Assembly: GCA_013054445.1 (NCBI GenBank)
Contig: JAAMPI010000893.1
Span: 1 to 23,491 of the forward strand
Source of the DNA: Cudoniella acicularis
Lineage: Eukaryota; Ascomycota; Leotiomycetes; Helotiales; Helotiaceae
Direction: 5' to 3'
DNA: 23,491 nucleotides
The notes beneath the pieces were generated by a model, which had not been told where the DNA came from, did no database searches, and worked only from the letters and a program-made list of their open reading frames with translations. Below, in pieces: positions 10,935-20,079 of this stretch (positions are counted from its first letter, which is position 1; every line of letters starts with the position of its first letter). Made by a program: the position numbers and the translations under genes.

Positions 10935-13667
10935 ATGCGCGTGCAAACGGCGACAACCACTGCGACAACCTCCATGGCGTTCCCTTCTCTCCCAGCGTCG
11001 CCGACGCTCACAAATCCCGACATGATTCTTCCCTATGGCGAATACGATTCGACTCCATCCCCACCACTCGGCCCGTATCGGCCCTCAGTGCCAGGCGACG
11101 AGTGGGTAGACCCCATAAAAGACGACGATATGCAATTCTCTCTGGGACCTTCGCACATAGGACCTGCTACACCTACAACTCCCATCATCTACGGTAATGG
11201 AACGATGTTATCAGATATTGGCGAAGTCACAGAGGCGGAGAGCACTTCGGGGCGCAAGCTGCCAGGGCCAGCTGAGAGAAGGATGTTGAGACAGACGCAG
11301 AACCATAACAATTCGCCAATTCGATCGAGTCCAACGATAGGGCATGAAATCTTGATGAAGCGGACGAAGATGGGGACGCATCAAAGGCAGATTTCTGTAG
11401 AATCGAACAGCACAATCACGTCTGAGGGCCAATCGGCGGAACTGTTCAAGGATTTTGATGATGGAGTAAGCGTGGACGATAGCAACTTCCAGGGAGACGA
11501 TGAAGAAAGCGTTGCGGATTCTTATAGCGAGCGTGTCATTGCGCAAGAGACGCATCGATTGTCAATGGCAGAGAGTATTTTGAGTGTGGACGACGACCAA
11601 AACTCCAGTGCTGCCCTGAGTAGGAGAGCTGAGCAAATATTGCAAAATGCAAAACAGCGGTTAAACGTGAGTAGTAATGTGCCCAAGTGATTTTTTTTTT
11701 TACTAACTTTCTTAAAGAATATGGAGGGGAACCTAACGAGAGCTCGGAGTTCTCTATTCGTAACCCCATCTGGATCCTTATCTAGCATTCATAGCAGCAG
11801 CCCATTGTCGAGATCAACACCTTCCCCTCCACAAAATGGACGAATAATTTCCCCGCTTGGCACAATTCCTTCCCGACATCGGCAATTACACACGCCATTG
11901 GACTCTCCAGCAGGAAGTCCAGGACATTCTAGGGTATACAGCGAGAATTCTATTATTCCCCCTGTTCGAGGCGAGAGGTTTCCGGTTCGCGCTTCAAGCG
12001 CCGCTGGTTCATATATTGGGAGGAATGGATTAAATAGCCAAACCCCGGAAGGAAAACAAGAGGATTCAAAGCGACCCGGCTTTTCTTCCCCGCTGAGCAG
12101 AACTTCGCCACCTCACGCCAATGCCCTTCAGCCCGTGAATGAGGACGATATTGTACCAGAATTTGAGATTGATGAAGCAAGCCTGAGGGCACGCCTGGAT
12201 GAAGGATATTTCAGTCCCGGTGGTGAGCATAAAGGCTTGACCAGATCGGCATCCACGAACCAGATGCGTGATCTTCGGGATCAAATGCAAGACTTGAAAG
12301 GCAGGCTCTCGGTATTACGGGACCGGGCAAGAGATGACACGATGAAGCGCCGAAGTTTACAAAGTCTTCGGACGCCAAGTCCATTCACAGCAGCTGAGCA
12401 ATGGTACACTGCTGCCAAAAGTTATGGCGAAGAGCCACTTAGTGCTGATGCCGGTGTCGTGCAACCTCCATGGAAGCAAGAGGCTGACGTCACGGAGGAT
12501 GTCGATGTTGAGCCGAAACAGGATGCTGATGATCAGGAGGTTACGAGGCATATTCCCAATTACGCGAGTTCTGATGTGACTAGCGTGTATGAAGATGTGC
12601 CAGAAGGTCGTCCTGTTTCTGCAATTCCACCACGTATATATGAACCAAGGATTGAGGAAGAAGATGAGCCTCCGTCACCCCAAAAAGAAGCGGAAGAAGC
12701 TGCCGAAGAGGACGACTACAATGACGAAATTGTCAATGCTGATGAGGCTGACGATTACGAAAGCGATTCATCGCTTTATCATGATTCACTTGACCATCCA
12801 ATTTCACATGAGGATCGAGAGGATGCGTTCGATTACGAACATTTCTTCCTTCACAGTGCAATGGGAACCATTGGCCAGCAAAGGAGGGATAGCGTCAGCA
12901 GTTTCGGCTCCGAAGATTCTACGGAGACGACCCGGGGACCCATTATCGAGGTTGCAGACAATGCTGACGGCAGGCTTTCTCTAACTCATATAAGGTCTGA
13001 AAGCAGTGCATCTATTTCCACCATAGCCACTTTTGCTACGGCAGAGGAAGAACCAAGCTCCGAGGAAGAGGAGAATGAATCGGAGAGAGACGGTGAAAAT
13101 TTTGCTGTTCAAGAAGTAGACGCCCCTTTGCCTCGTGCAAGTACTCCAGTCACGGCAAAGAGAGCAACATTTGGTGGCATGCCTCTAAATGTCGGTCTTG
13201 AAAACGACGAACAAGCTTCAACAGAAGAACAAGAAAGGCCTTCCTCTGCAATCCGGATCCGCGACCAAAGCGAGCGGAATGGAAGTGCTGGTCATAGGCC
13301 GTCCGTTGCGTCCTTCGACTCTACCGGCTCCACAGGCTCAACTCGGAGTTTTCCGCTTGTAAACAAGCCAAAATCTCAAGAGTCAAATGGACAGACTGGA
13401 AGTCGAGAGTCTAAAGGCTCTATACGCAGCGATTCAACGACTTTAATTGACAGACAGAGCACCATTGATGAAGAGAGAAAGCAGACATCACCTGTCCACA
13501 TGCTTGTCAAAGACGACCAAATTTTGGTGGAGCGACTTGTAGCCAGCTTAGGAAAATGCGTTCTCGGCTTGCAGGAATCTGGGCGCGGAAGCTACGACGG
13601 CCGAGTCTGGAGACGAAGACTAGATGCCGCAAGGCGGGTACTGGAAGGCGAAGAAGGCGCAGTCTAA
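10935..13667 (+). CDS. Large, mostly disordered protein of unknown function
   Basis: I do not recognise this gene. Two exons, 10935..11666 and 11718..13667, are joined in phase 0 by a 51-bp GTGAGT...AAG intron with a perfect TACTAAC branch site at 11701-11707, giving 893 aa. Most of the protein is Ser/Pro/Glu-rich and predicted disordered, with many Ser-Pro and Arg-x-x-Ser sites suited to phosphorylation. Ordered-looking parts are a heptad-like, probable coiled-coil stretch at about 426-468 (NQMRDLRDQMQDLKGRL and onward), a very acidic block at about 556-594, and a compact helical C-terminus at about 835-893 (QILVERLVASLGKCVLGLQE). An alternative in-frame start at 10974 (MAFPSLPASP) is possible. 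The pattern fits a scaffold or cytoskeleton-associated fungal protein, but that is only inference. Confidence 0.85.
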
Positions 13668-14376
13668 TCTCCCTTCACAACCCCAATCTTATCTATTTCC
13701 TTTGTTATTTTGTGGGAATTCCCGGCGCACGGATATGTTTGGGGGAAATTAGAATCAACGAACGATTCTTCTTTTTTCTTTACACACTTGTTGGGAGGCG
13801 TCTTCGGGTGGCTTACTTTTGTCTCAGCTTTGGCGCTGATTTTGATACCCACAACGGACACTTTTATTTTGTTTCTGAACCACGATGTGCCATTGTAGTA
13901 TATTACGGAATGACGTGGGGCTATTTTTGGACCTTTTGATGCCTGCATTTTGGCAAAGTGTCTAAGGGGTGTGTTGATATCTGCAGGTGCTGCCAATGCT
14001 GTCTGTTGAATGTTGCTTGGGAGATATATATAGTGTAATGTATTACTTGACACATGACGGTTTGGTAGCATCGCAGAGGTGCTTAACCAAGTGTGAATAT
14101 CCTGCAACGAAAGGCAGCCAGTAGCACGGGAACAACACCGCATAATAGAAGGGCTTAAGAGGGGAAGTTTACGTGAAAATGGCGCCATTCTCATATTCTC
14201 GAGACTAATGACCTCAAATCCCGGTATGCCCAACGACAACTCCATATCCCGATGTGTATCCACAACATCTATGGCCATGTAACCTCCATGCAACCTCCGT
14301 CCAATACTATCCCAATGCTATCCAGCAAATGCACAGTCTACCCAAACCAGACCAAACTCCCAAATCCATGCATGAT
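13668..14376. other. Convergent 3' region
   Basis: 709 bp between the stop of the disordered-protein gene (+) and the stop of the Pol4-like gene (-). It should hold both 3' UTRs. A 209-codon minus-strand open frame (13664-14293) overlaps it but has no recognisable domain and begins inside this 3' region, so I do not call it. Confidence 0.55.
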
Positions 14377-16275
14377 CTAAACCACACCCACTCGGTGACA
14401 AATCCTATGATGTGGCGGTCTCCACGGAACCTGCAAAATATCAAAAATCCTCTTCTCATCAGCACCCTCAATAAGCGACCCCTGAGTCATCTTCACCCTC
14501 CGCGGCCCCCTCGGAACATCCCTATAAAGACCTCTCTGATTAAGTCTCATCCCCTTCTTACCACTCAAAAGCCGCATACTCCTATTAAAGATATCATCAC
14601 CAGTAAAATAAAGCGATGCAGCTCCAAACTCCGTCTCTAGAACGATCAAGAAATCGATACGGCGCCAGACATCAGAGTCAGGGTGGACACATGCTCCATG
14701 CCATTTTGAGCCACTTTTATCGCGGTAGCCGGGGATGGCGAGGGCAGCGACGAGGAAGCCAGTGGATGTTAAGTGGTTGATGAGCTTGTTGAGGATGGGG
14801 AGGAGTTCAGCGGAGGAGCAGGTATCGGGTTTTGTGAGGATAAAATCGATGTCGCCGGAATTGGGGGGGCCGCGGCGGTAGCTTCCTCCTATTATTGCCT
14901 CTATATCTGGATCGATTTCCGCAGCGGCTTTCTTGACGATATCACATAGAGCGGTCATCTCATCGCGTGGAATGCGAGTGTTGAAGTGGTCGTAATGGTC
15001 TATAACGATCTCTTGGTTTGGCATCAACTGCACGCGGGATTTCAGATCCTCAAGCGTTCTGTGCCCGGCGTAAAACCATTTCCAGGCTTGGCCTAGTCCA
15101 ACACCGTAAATCTTGAGGAAACATTGTCGATGGGGAGGTCATTAGTTTTCTTCGCAATTTCGATCATCTCATCGAGGGCGTCACCATATCTGAAGAATGG
15201 CTGGGTACTATTAGTTGATGCTCCGGACGCCTTCATAACGCTCGAATGGTCATTTTTTGGTGCTACCCAGACTCCTGGTGATGAAATCTGACCGGTCGAT
15301 TTTCCCCTGACGGGAGAATCTTCTTCAGTAGGCTCCTCTCGTGGTGGTGTATGCTTTCGAAAGTCCTCGTCGTCTTTCCTAGATTTTAATTTTTTTTGGC
15401 TCAGGAGTAGCGGGACTTTCTGCAGCTGTTGGTACCTGTTCCACTTCAGGTTCTTTCCCCTTAACCGCATAGTGATCCTGGCCAGATTCCAGGAGCGCTC
15501 GAAATTGTATACATTCGATGGGATACTCCTCGTTGACTAAAACAACATTTTCTGGCCATGCATTCAGCTTCATGAATGTCACCACATCGTCATATTTTAA
15601 GTCGTTATCCACAATGACATGAGTAACTTCGGGCCGAACTCCTTGGTCCAGATAGCGCCATAATTTCTTGCTTTCGTGATCCGAGCTCGACGTAAAGAAG
15701 CAATATCGTCAGCCGGGATGTAAAAGAAGGTCTTCCCTTGGAAAATCCGTTGATCCTCAGGAACGAGCGTGACGGAAGACCCACGCTTCCTTTTTTGCTT
15801 TTTCTGCAGCATCGAGGTAATGCCGGTGCTGTTCTTCAATACAAGTGACCCTCTTGAGGGATCAGAGGCTGCCCGTTCAAGGTTAGGATGTTGACTGAAT
15901 GAAGAGTTCGTAGGCAATGGGGGTTTGTCCTCGAAAGATGTCTCAGCCGACGGTGGGGTCGAGATGTCGTACCTAAGTAAGGAAGTCTTCCGTACAAGAG
16001 GAGTTTCTTTGGTTACACTCGAGCTTAGTACTGGAGATGAGTTGGTACGATGAATGCCCGGGATTTTCTTTGGAGAGCTGGTCGTTTGGCTTCTCCGTTC
16101 TTTATGTGGTGGGGGTGAGTGGGAAAGATGCTGAGAAAGGGCGCGTCCTTGCAGGTGGATTAGGATATCGAGGAAAGTCGTTTGTATCCTCTTCGGAATC
16201 AGAGCTTTCATTCAGGGCATAAAGCTGATTGAAGTACTCGGCTTTATCCACCTCGGATTCCTTTGGCGTGGTCAG
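14377..16275 (-). pseudogene. Degenerate family-X DNA polymerase (Pol4/Pol lambda-like)
   Basis: Relatives fill gaps in non-homologous end joining and base-excision repair in the nucleus. The remains follow Pol4 order: N-terminus with AEYFNQLYALNESS (near 16250); BRCT domain (about 15750-15480: FQGKTFFYIPADD, VTHVIVDNDLKYDDVV); linker; fingers with IYGVGLGQAWKWF (near 15105); palm with GGSYRRGPPNSGDIDF (two catalytic Asp) and RRIDFLI (third Asp); thumb with YFTGDDIFNRS and VPWRPPHHR; stop at 14377. The frame breaks at 16111-16115 (extra base in a C5 run), 15631-15633 (base missing in a CCC run), 15390-15397 (extra base in an A8 run) and about 15117-15130. At the last break the linker runs straight into the fingers, so the 8-kDa domain (dRP-lyase Lys and first helix-hairpin-helix) is absent. 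The start is uncertain: an in-frame CTG at 16275 follows a TAG, or a tiny upstream exon exists. Homopolymer read errors could explain the small indels but not the missing domain. Confidence 0.8.
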
Positions 16276-16822
16276 CTAACGTAGTACATTCCAGGGAAGT
16301 TAGTGACGGACCATTCTTGTCAATTTCAAGAGGGTGCAACAAGGGATTGCAACCTGCAGCTAATAAATAACTATTGGCTTATTGGAATCATGTGTACCAT
16401 GAGATGGCAATGTAGCTATTAATTCAGTGGTTATTTGAAGAAGCTCGAGAAGGCAACAGGAGAACTAAGACCGATTTCTTAAGTTGAGGAAAAGCGGCGC
16501 CCCGCGCTACTCTGCCCTCGCGTGCCGCTTTTATGAAAATCTTGTGTTGCCTAGTGGACGAGTGCAACTCTTTATCCCAAAATAAATCAACATTCAATTT
16601 GTCTAGGTTCCTCTAGGTTGCAAATGTATTTGGGGAAGCGAATACATGTACAACCGATCATTCAATTCCATATAGAGAAAGCGGTGAAGCGTTGCAAAAT
16701 TCGATCTTAATGTTCAATTGGACAATCACATCACCGCTATGGAGTATCTATCAACACCTACGAAATAGAACCTCCGATGATGGCTCCTTCAACAACGCCA
16801 ACCAAAAAGTTGGGACTCGTGC
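16276..16822. other. Intergenic between Pol4-like remnant and membrane-protein gene
   Basis: 547 bp. It holds the 5' flank of the Pol4-like remnant and the 3' flank of the membrane-protein gene, both on the minus strand. On the minus strand there is a CACTAAC branch-like sequence near 16300 and a TTAG directly before the CTG at 16275, which would suit a 5' intron of the Pol4-like gene. One inverted repeat is listed separately. No coding region is supported. Confidence 0.5.
16490..16532. repeat. Inverted repeat, AAAAGCGGC/GCCGCTTTT
   Basis: Exact 9-bp inverted arms at 16490-16498 and 16524-16532 enclose a 25-bp GC-rich loop, which itself has GCGCCCCGCGC against CTCGCGT. It is a local GC island in AT-richer DNA. 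It could act as a hairpin/terminator-like element in either transcript or be a small relic. Function unknown. Confidence 0.5.
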
Positions 16823-17613
16823 TCATTCCTTATTTTCTACTACTTCGCTCTTTTCACTCATATCCAGACTCCCTTGAGAGGTCTCCGAATATTCAGGAGG
16901 TCTCGGAGGCAAGGCATAGCGGCGCTGTCGTCCTTGAATAAATCTGTGCCGCAAATATCTTACACTATCCCGAACAACCGCACCCGAGACCATGTACCGG
17001 TACATCTCTACGACAAATTTCCAAAAGTCCATTTCGAACAGCTCCTCGTTCGTCTGCTGTAATCCTTCTACTGTCTCGTCTGGTATATCCTCGTATTGGC
17101 CCTCCCATTCAGCATATAGGACCGTCATCGTGATAGTTTTTGTTGGCCACTTTCCCGTTCGTCTCCAGAGGAAAACCGAGTATATGAATGGGTAAACCTT
17201 CCCTACTGCGAAAAAGATTTCGAAGATACCTATACTGCCCAATGAAAGCGAGACATTGACACTGTTGGCATTAAAGCATTTATCGCGAATTTTCTTTTCG
17301 GCATACAAAATTAATGATAGAAGGATGATAACCAGCCACCGAGTGACAAGTCGGTCCCGCATCAAGATATCATGCGATATTCCGAGTTGAGACATGTGGA
17401 AGAAGGGCAGCGGAGGGAGGCTTTTATTTTGTTCGGTCTCGCTCTTGGCAGCTACAACGAAGCTGTCAGTTTGTCTGGCGATGCTAATCGCTATGGTAGC
17501 ATACCTTCGCGTTCGGCGTCGTCTTTGACGCTCGCGGCTTTCGTCTCCAACTCGAGCCCCGCCGCCCCTCCAAGACCCTTCTCTTCATCGTGAAGAAGCT
17601 TTACATCATCCAT
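16823..17613 (-). CDS. Unrecognised two-pass membrane protein
   Basis: I do not recognise this protein. The long open frame starts at 17395, but a better model adds a first exon 17613..17505 and splices across a 53-bp intron (GTATGC...TTGTAG with a CTGAC branch site) into 17451..16823. The frame then stays open and gives 245 aa. The added N-terminus is hydrophilic and acidic (MDDVKLLHDEEKGLGG...). Two hydrophobic stretches follow, at about 71-87 (WLVIILLSLILYA) and 103-132 (through SIGIFEIFFAVGKVYPFIYSVFLW), then a soluble C-terminal half with WEGQYEDIPDE, an amphipathic stretch and a Pro/Ser/Glu-rich tail. The first exon rests on coding continuity and splice sites only. The alternative is the single-exon 190-aa form with start ATG at 17395. 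Confidence 0.65.
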
Positions 17614-18031
17614 GATTGGAGCGACTTGGACGGTCTTGATGTTTCTTCCGCTGCTGCCGATACACTCCGCACATCCTTATGTTCTCTAGAAGTACGCGTG
17701 CGTTTTTTCGACGTCGTTGGTTTTCCTTCCGAAACAGATGCTGGACATGCGCCGTAAATGTGGAAGGGCTGCAGGGATTATGATTGGAGGTGCGCAGAGG
17801 CGAGATGGTTGCCTGCTGGAGATCACCTAGAGTTTTGGATGGTGATATTTTGAAGCTCTCTTCAACTCTTGAATTTTGATATAATAAGAAGACTGGTTTA
17901 ATTGCAGCACCGAAATTATCCAACCTTCAGGGGGCGTACTTCTTCTAGGAACTGGACCGTTTAACTTATTAAGCTTTCCCAGTACCGTCCTAGCTCGTTG
18001 GCCGTGCCTGCCTCAAGAGCGAGGGTTATCT
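17614..18031. other. Divergent promoter between membrane-protein and 2EXR genes
   Basis: 418 bp between two genes transcribed away from each other. A 105-codon minus-strand open frame (17606-17923) lies here but overlaps the promoter and start of the membrane-protein gene in another frame and shows no domain. No clear TATA box. Confidence 0.5.
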
Positions 18032-18862
18032 ATGGATTTTGCTGCACCACGGGAATCCTTGCTGCGAAATTGTCTAGAATTCGCACATTTCCCTCTGCTT
18101 CCAACAGAAATACGGCTCAAAATCTGGAAAATTGCCTCCCAATCCCCTCGGACGCTGGAGCTGTTGTATCGCCATACCGGCCGAGAATTAAGATGCCTCC
18201 AAGCCCCACCAGCAATTCTCCATGTATGCCGAGAGTCTCGAGAACTGGGCCTGCAAGTTTACCACCTCTGCTTTGGATCAGCAAAACGTGGATTCCTACC
18301 CCACATCTACTTCAACCCCGCCAATGATATCGTGTACTTTGGGTCCAGACAATACGACGATGAAATCCTGTACATAAACGACTATTTTCGCAACATGTCT
18401 GGTGAAATATGTATTCCTGAAAGAGATCATATCCAATACCTCGCAATATCCGAACCACTGTGGAAGGATCAGCGGTGTCCCTTCACCTATGTGCTGAATA
18501 TCCCCCGGATGCAAGAAGCTCTGTCCCGCCTGAAAGAGCTGATATTTGTGAAGAATCCTCCTAGCTATATCCCCGGGGGCAGCGAAACAGAAGAACGATT
18601 CAACAGCCATGCCGGTATCTCCCTGGTCAGATCAGAGGCCGAGCTTCCAGTCGGGCAATATCCTATGCTGAAGAATATGACCCAATTCTTTATTCGAAAA
18701 CAGTCCGAGGAACCTGAGAATACTTTCCCAAAATTTACGGTGATGGAATATGGTCTCCATGAGTCACAAGGCTCGCAGGGTTCGCAGGATTCGGTGGTCA
18801 AGAAGAGCTCGAAAGGTTATACTCGCGCTGGGCTGATACATGGAGCTCCAAGCTGGGCTTGA
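18032..18862 (+). CDS. 2EXR-domain protein with frameshifted C-terminus
   Basis: Single-exon gene of 276 aa as read. The N-terminal half is a 2EXR domain, a fungal F-box-like fold of unknown function that is greatly expanded in Leotiomycetes. The entry FPLLPTEIRLKIWKIA (about 20-35) carries the first E-x-R, and ILHVCRESRELGLQVY (about 62-77) the second. The literal frame ends in RAGLIHGAPSWA at a TGA (18860). One base later in register, from the ATG at 18840, a coherent 34-codon tail continues (GLEEDVHGSIKHISVEYIPT...) to TAA at 18942-18944. This tail looks like the native C-terminus, so a single extra base near 18837-18839 is likely. An intron 18794..18845 would also restore the frame, but its donor (GTGGTC) is poor. 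Either a young pseudogene, a sequencing error, or a real shortened form. Confidence 0.8.
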   Translation: MDFAAPRESLLRNCLEFAHFPLLPTEIRLKIWKIASQSPRTLELLYRHTGRELRCLQAPPAILHVCRESRELGLQVYHLCFGSAKRGFLPHIYFNPANDIVYFGSRQYDDEILYINDYFRNMSGEICIPERDHIQYLAISEPLWKDQRCPFTYVLNIPRMQEALSRLKELIFVKNPPSYIPGGSETEERFNSHAGISLVRSEAELPVGQYPMLKNMTQFFIRKQSEEPENTFPKFTVMEYGLHESQGSQGSQDSVVKKSSKGYTRAGLIHGAPSWA

Positions 18863-19023
18863 GGAAGATGTCCACGGTTCTATTAAACACATTTCTGTCG
18901 AATATATTCCAACTCTAGGGTTTCTCGAACGGGAGCTGTTATAAGGCAGCAAGGACGATTCGAAAATGCCTCGTGGGAATTAGGGCATGTCGAGAAGAAC
19001 TCAACGATCAGCTCAGTTGATAT

Positions 19024-20079
19024 CTATGTCGCTGCGATGATGTTCCTGGTGGTGAGATGTGCGCAAGGCTTCTCTGCGAGGAATGATTCGAATTCAAATG
19101 GCAGATCGAGGAAGCCAGCTCCTTTTGTGTCTTCTTGCCTTGTCCGCTCTTCCATTTCTTCCTCAGGATACGTGTATTGAGGCCCCATTTTTCTAACTTG
19201 GTCTAGAGTAGGTATTGACAGCTCCCAATCAATCGAGCCTTGAGCAATGGCCTTAATTCTTGCCACCATTTTCTCGTCCACATTCTTCATCCTTTTCACA
19301 CTTCGAACCGCGAGCATGAGCATAGCTTTCATGACGAAGTGGGCGTCGTTACCAGCGATTGTGAGGTTGTTGAATGGTATCCGGAGTATCTCCAAGAGAA
19401 GGTGGAAATCATACTCTCTAAGTTTGCGGCGAGTCGTCTGGAGCAATGGTGGAGCAAGAGTTTTCATATCAATGACCCCAACAACCGAAGGATAGATGCT
19501 GTGAGCCAAGTCCATGTGGAGAGCTCTCAACATTTTCTCATCTTCCTCAAAATCGTGGAAAACAAGAACTACTTTTCGAGGTCGTCCCTCTTTGTTTTCA
19601 ATGAGGATTTTTCGAAGCACGAGGTCTCGATAATTTTGAAGGATTTTTGACTCTCCAAAGAGAAACTTGGTTTCCTTTGAACTTTTTCGATGATAGTTTT
19701 CTGTTTTGATTATCTTTCGGAAGTCTGTTGATGGGCCGGAAATGTCCCGGGTATCCAGAGTGGAAAATCCGATTTCTCTAATGTCGATCCACTTGCATGC
19801 TTTATTTTTCTTGTCGTCAGTCAACTGAACGTTGAAGTCGATAGAGACGAACACGATCGAATCATCATCTGACGAAGTTGTCGAGGGGTTATTCGAGAGG
19901 GTTGTCCAGGAAGAAGCTGTCGAGGAAGAAGCTACCGATGAAGAATCCGTCGCGGACAGAGTCTCTGTTAATCTGAGTGACTCTTGCATAAGTTTGACAA
20001 TTGGAGTTTTTTGTACGAACCCGAGCCGCCTCTTAGTGACGCTGGTGCGGCGAAAGGTGACTTTTCTGGTTCGAGCCAT
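19024..20079 (-). CDS. Gfd2/YDR514C-like RNase H-fold protein, probably inactive
   Basis: 351 aa from the ATG at 20079 (context CAACATGG). An in-frame ATG at 20154 would add 25 residues with no fold. After a basic and Ser-rich N-terminus (1-74) comes an RNase H-like exonuclease fold of the fungal Gfd2/YDR514C C-terminal type: strand with D81 (VSIDFN), REIGFSTLDTRDI (E102, D109), VLVFHDFEEDEKML (D176, D180) and AGNDAHFVMKAMLMLAVRS (D245). Active relatives carry D-x-E in the first motif and H-N-A-G-N-D-A in the last. Here the first motif reads D-F-N and the last T-I-A-G-N-D-A, so the first-motif Glu and the last-motif His are gone. Family assignment is from motif spacing; inactivity is inference. 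Related fungal proteins have been linked to RNA or mRNA-export functions, but none can be assigned here. Confidence 0.78.
   Translation of the reverse strand: MARTRKVTFRRTSVTKRRLGFVQKTPIVKLMQESLRLTETLSATDSSSVASSSTASSWTTLSNNPSTTSSDDDSIVFVSIDFNVQLTDDKKNKACKWIDIREIGFSTLDTRDISGPSTDFRKIIKTENYHRKSSKETKFLFGESKILQNYRDLVLRKILIENKEGRPRKVVLVFHDFEEDEKMLRALHMDLAHSIYPSVVGVIDMKTLAPPLLQTTRRKLREYDFHLLLEILRIPFNNLTIAGNDAHFVMKAMLMLAVRSVKRMKNVDEKMVARIKAIAQGSIDWELSIPTLDQVRKMGPQYTYPEEEMEERTRQEDTKGAGFLDLPFEFESFLAEKPCAHLTTRNIIAAT

Noticed and set aside
10477..11023. Minus-strand open frames of 110 and 136 codons
   Set aside because: They are antisense to the leader and first exon of the disordered-protein gene, Gly/Arg-rich because of the pyrimidine-rich complement, and contain no domain.
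13664..14293. 209-codon open frame on the minus strand after the disordered-protein gene
   Set aside because: It lies in a convergent 3' region, has no recognisable domain, a scattered residue composition and no flanking splice or promoter logic. It is probably chance openness.
15378..15435. An intron ending at the TAG near 15379 to explain the A8 frame break in the Pol4-like gene
   Set aside because: The best candidate (GTACC...TCTAG, 57 bp) is a multiple of three and enters the wrong frame, so it does not repair the break.
17606..17923. 105-codon minus-strand open frame
   Set aside because: It overlaps in another frame the first exon of the membrane-protein gene, which has better splice and coding support, and shows no motif.
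18794..18845. A 52-bp intron in the 2EXR gene that would restore the frame
   Set aside because: Length and acceptor fit, but GTGGTC is a weak donor and the sequence it would remove reads as normal coding. A one-base insertion is simpler. Kept only as an alternative.
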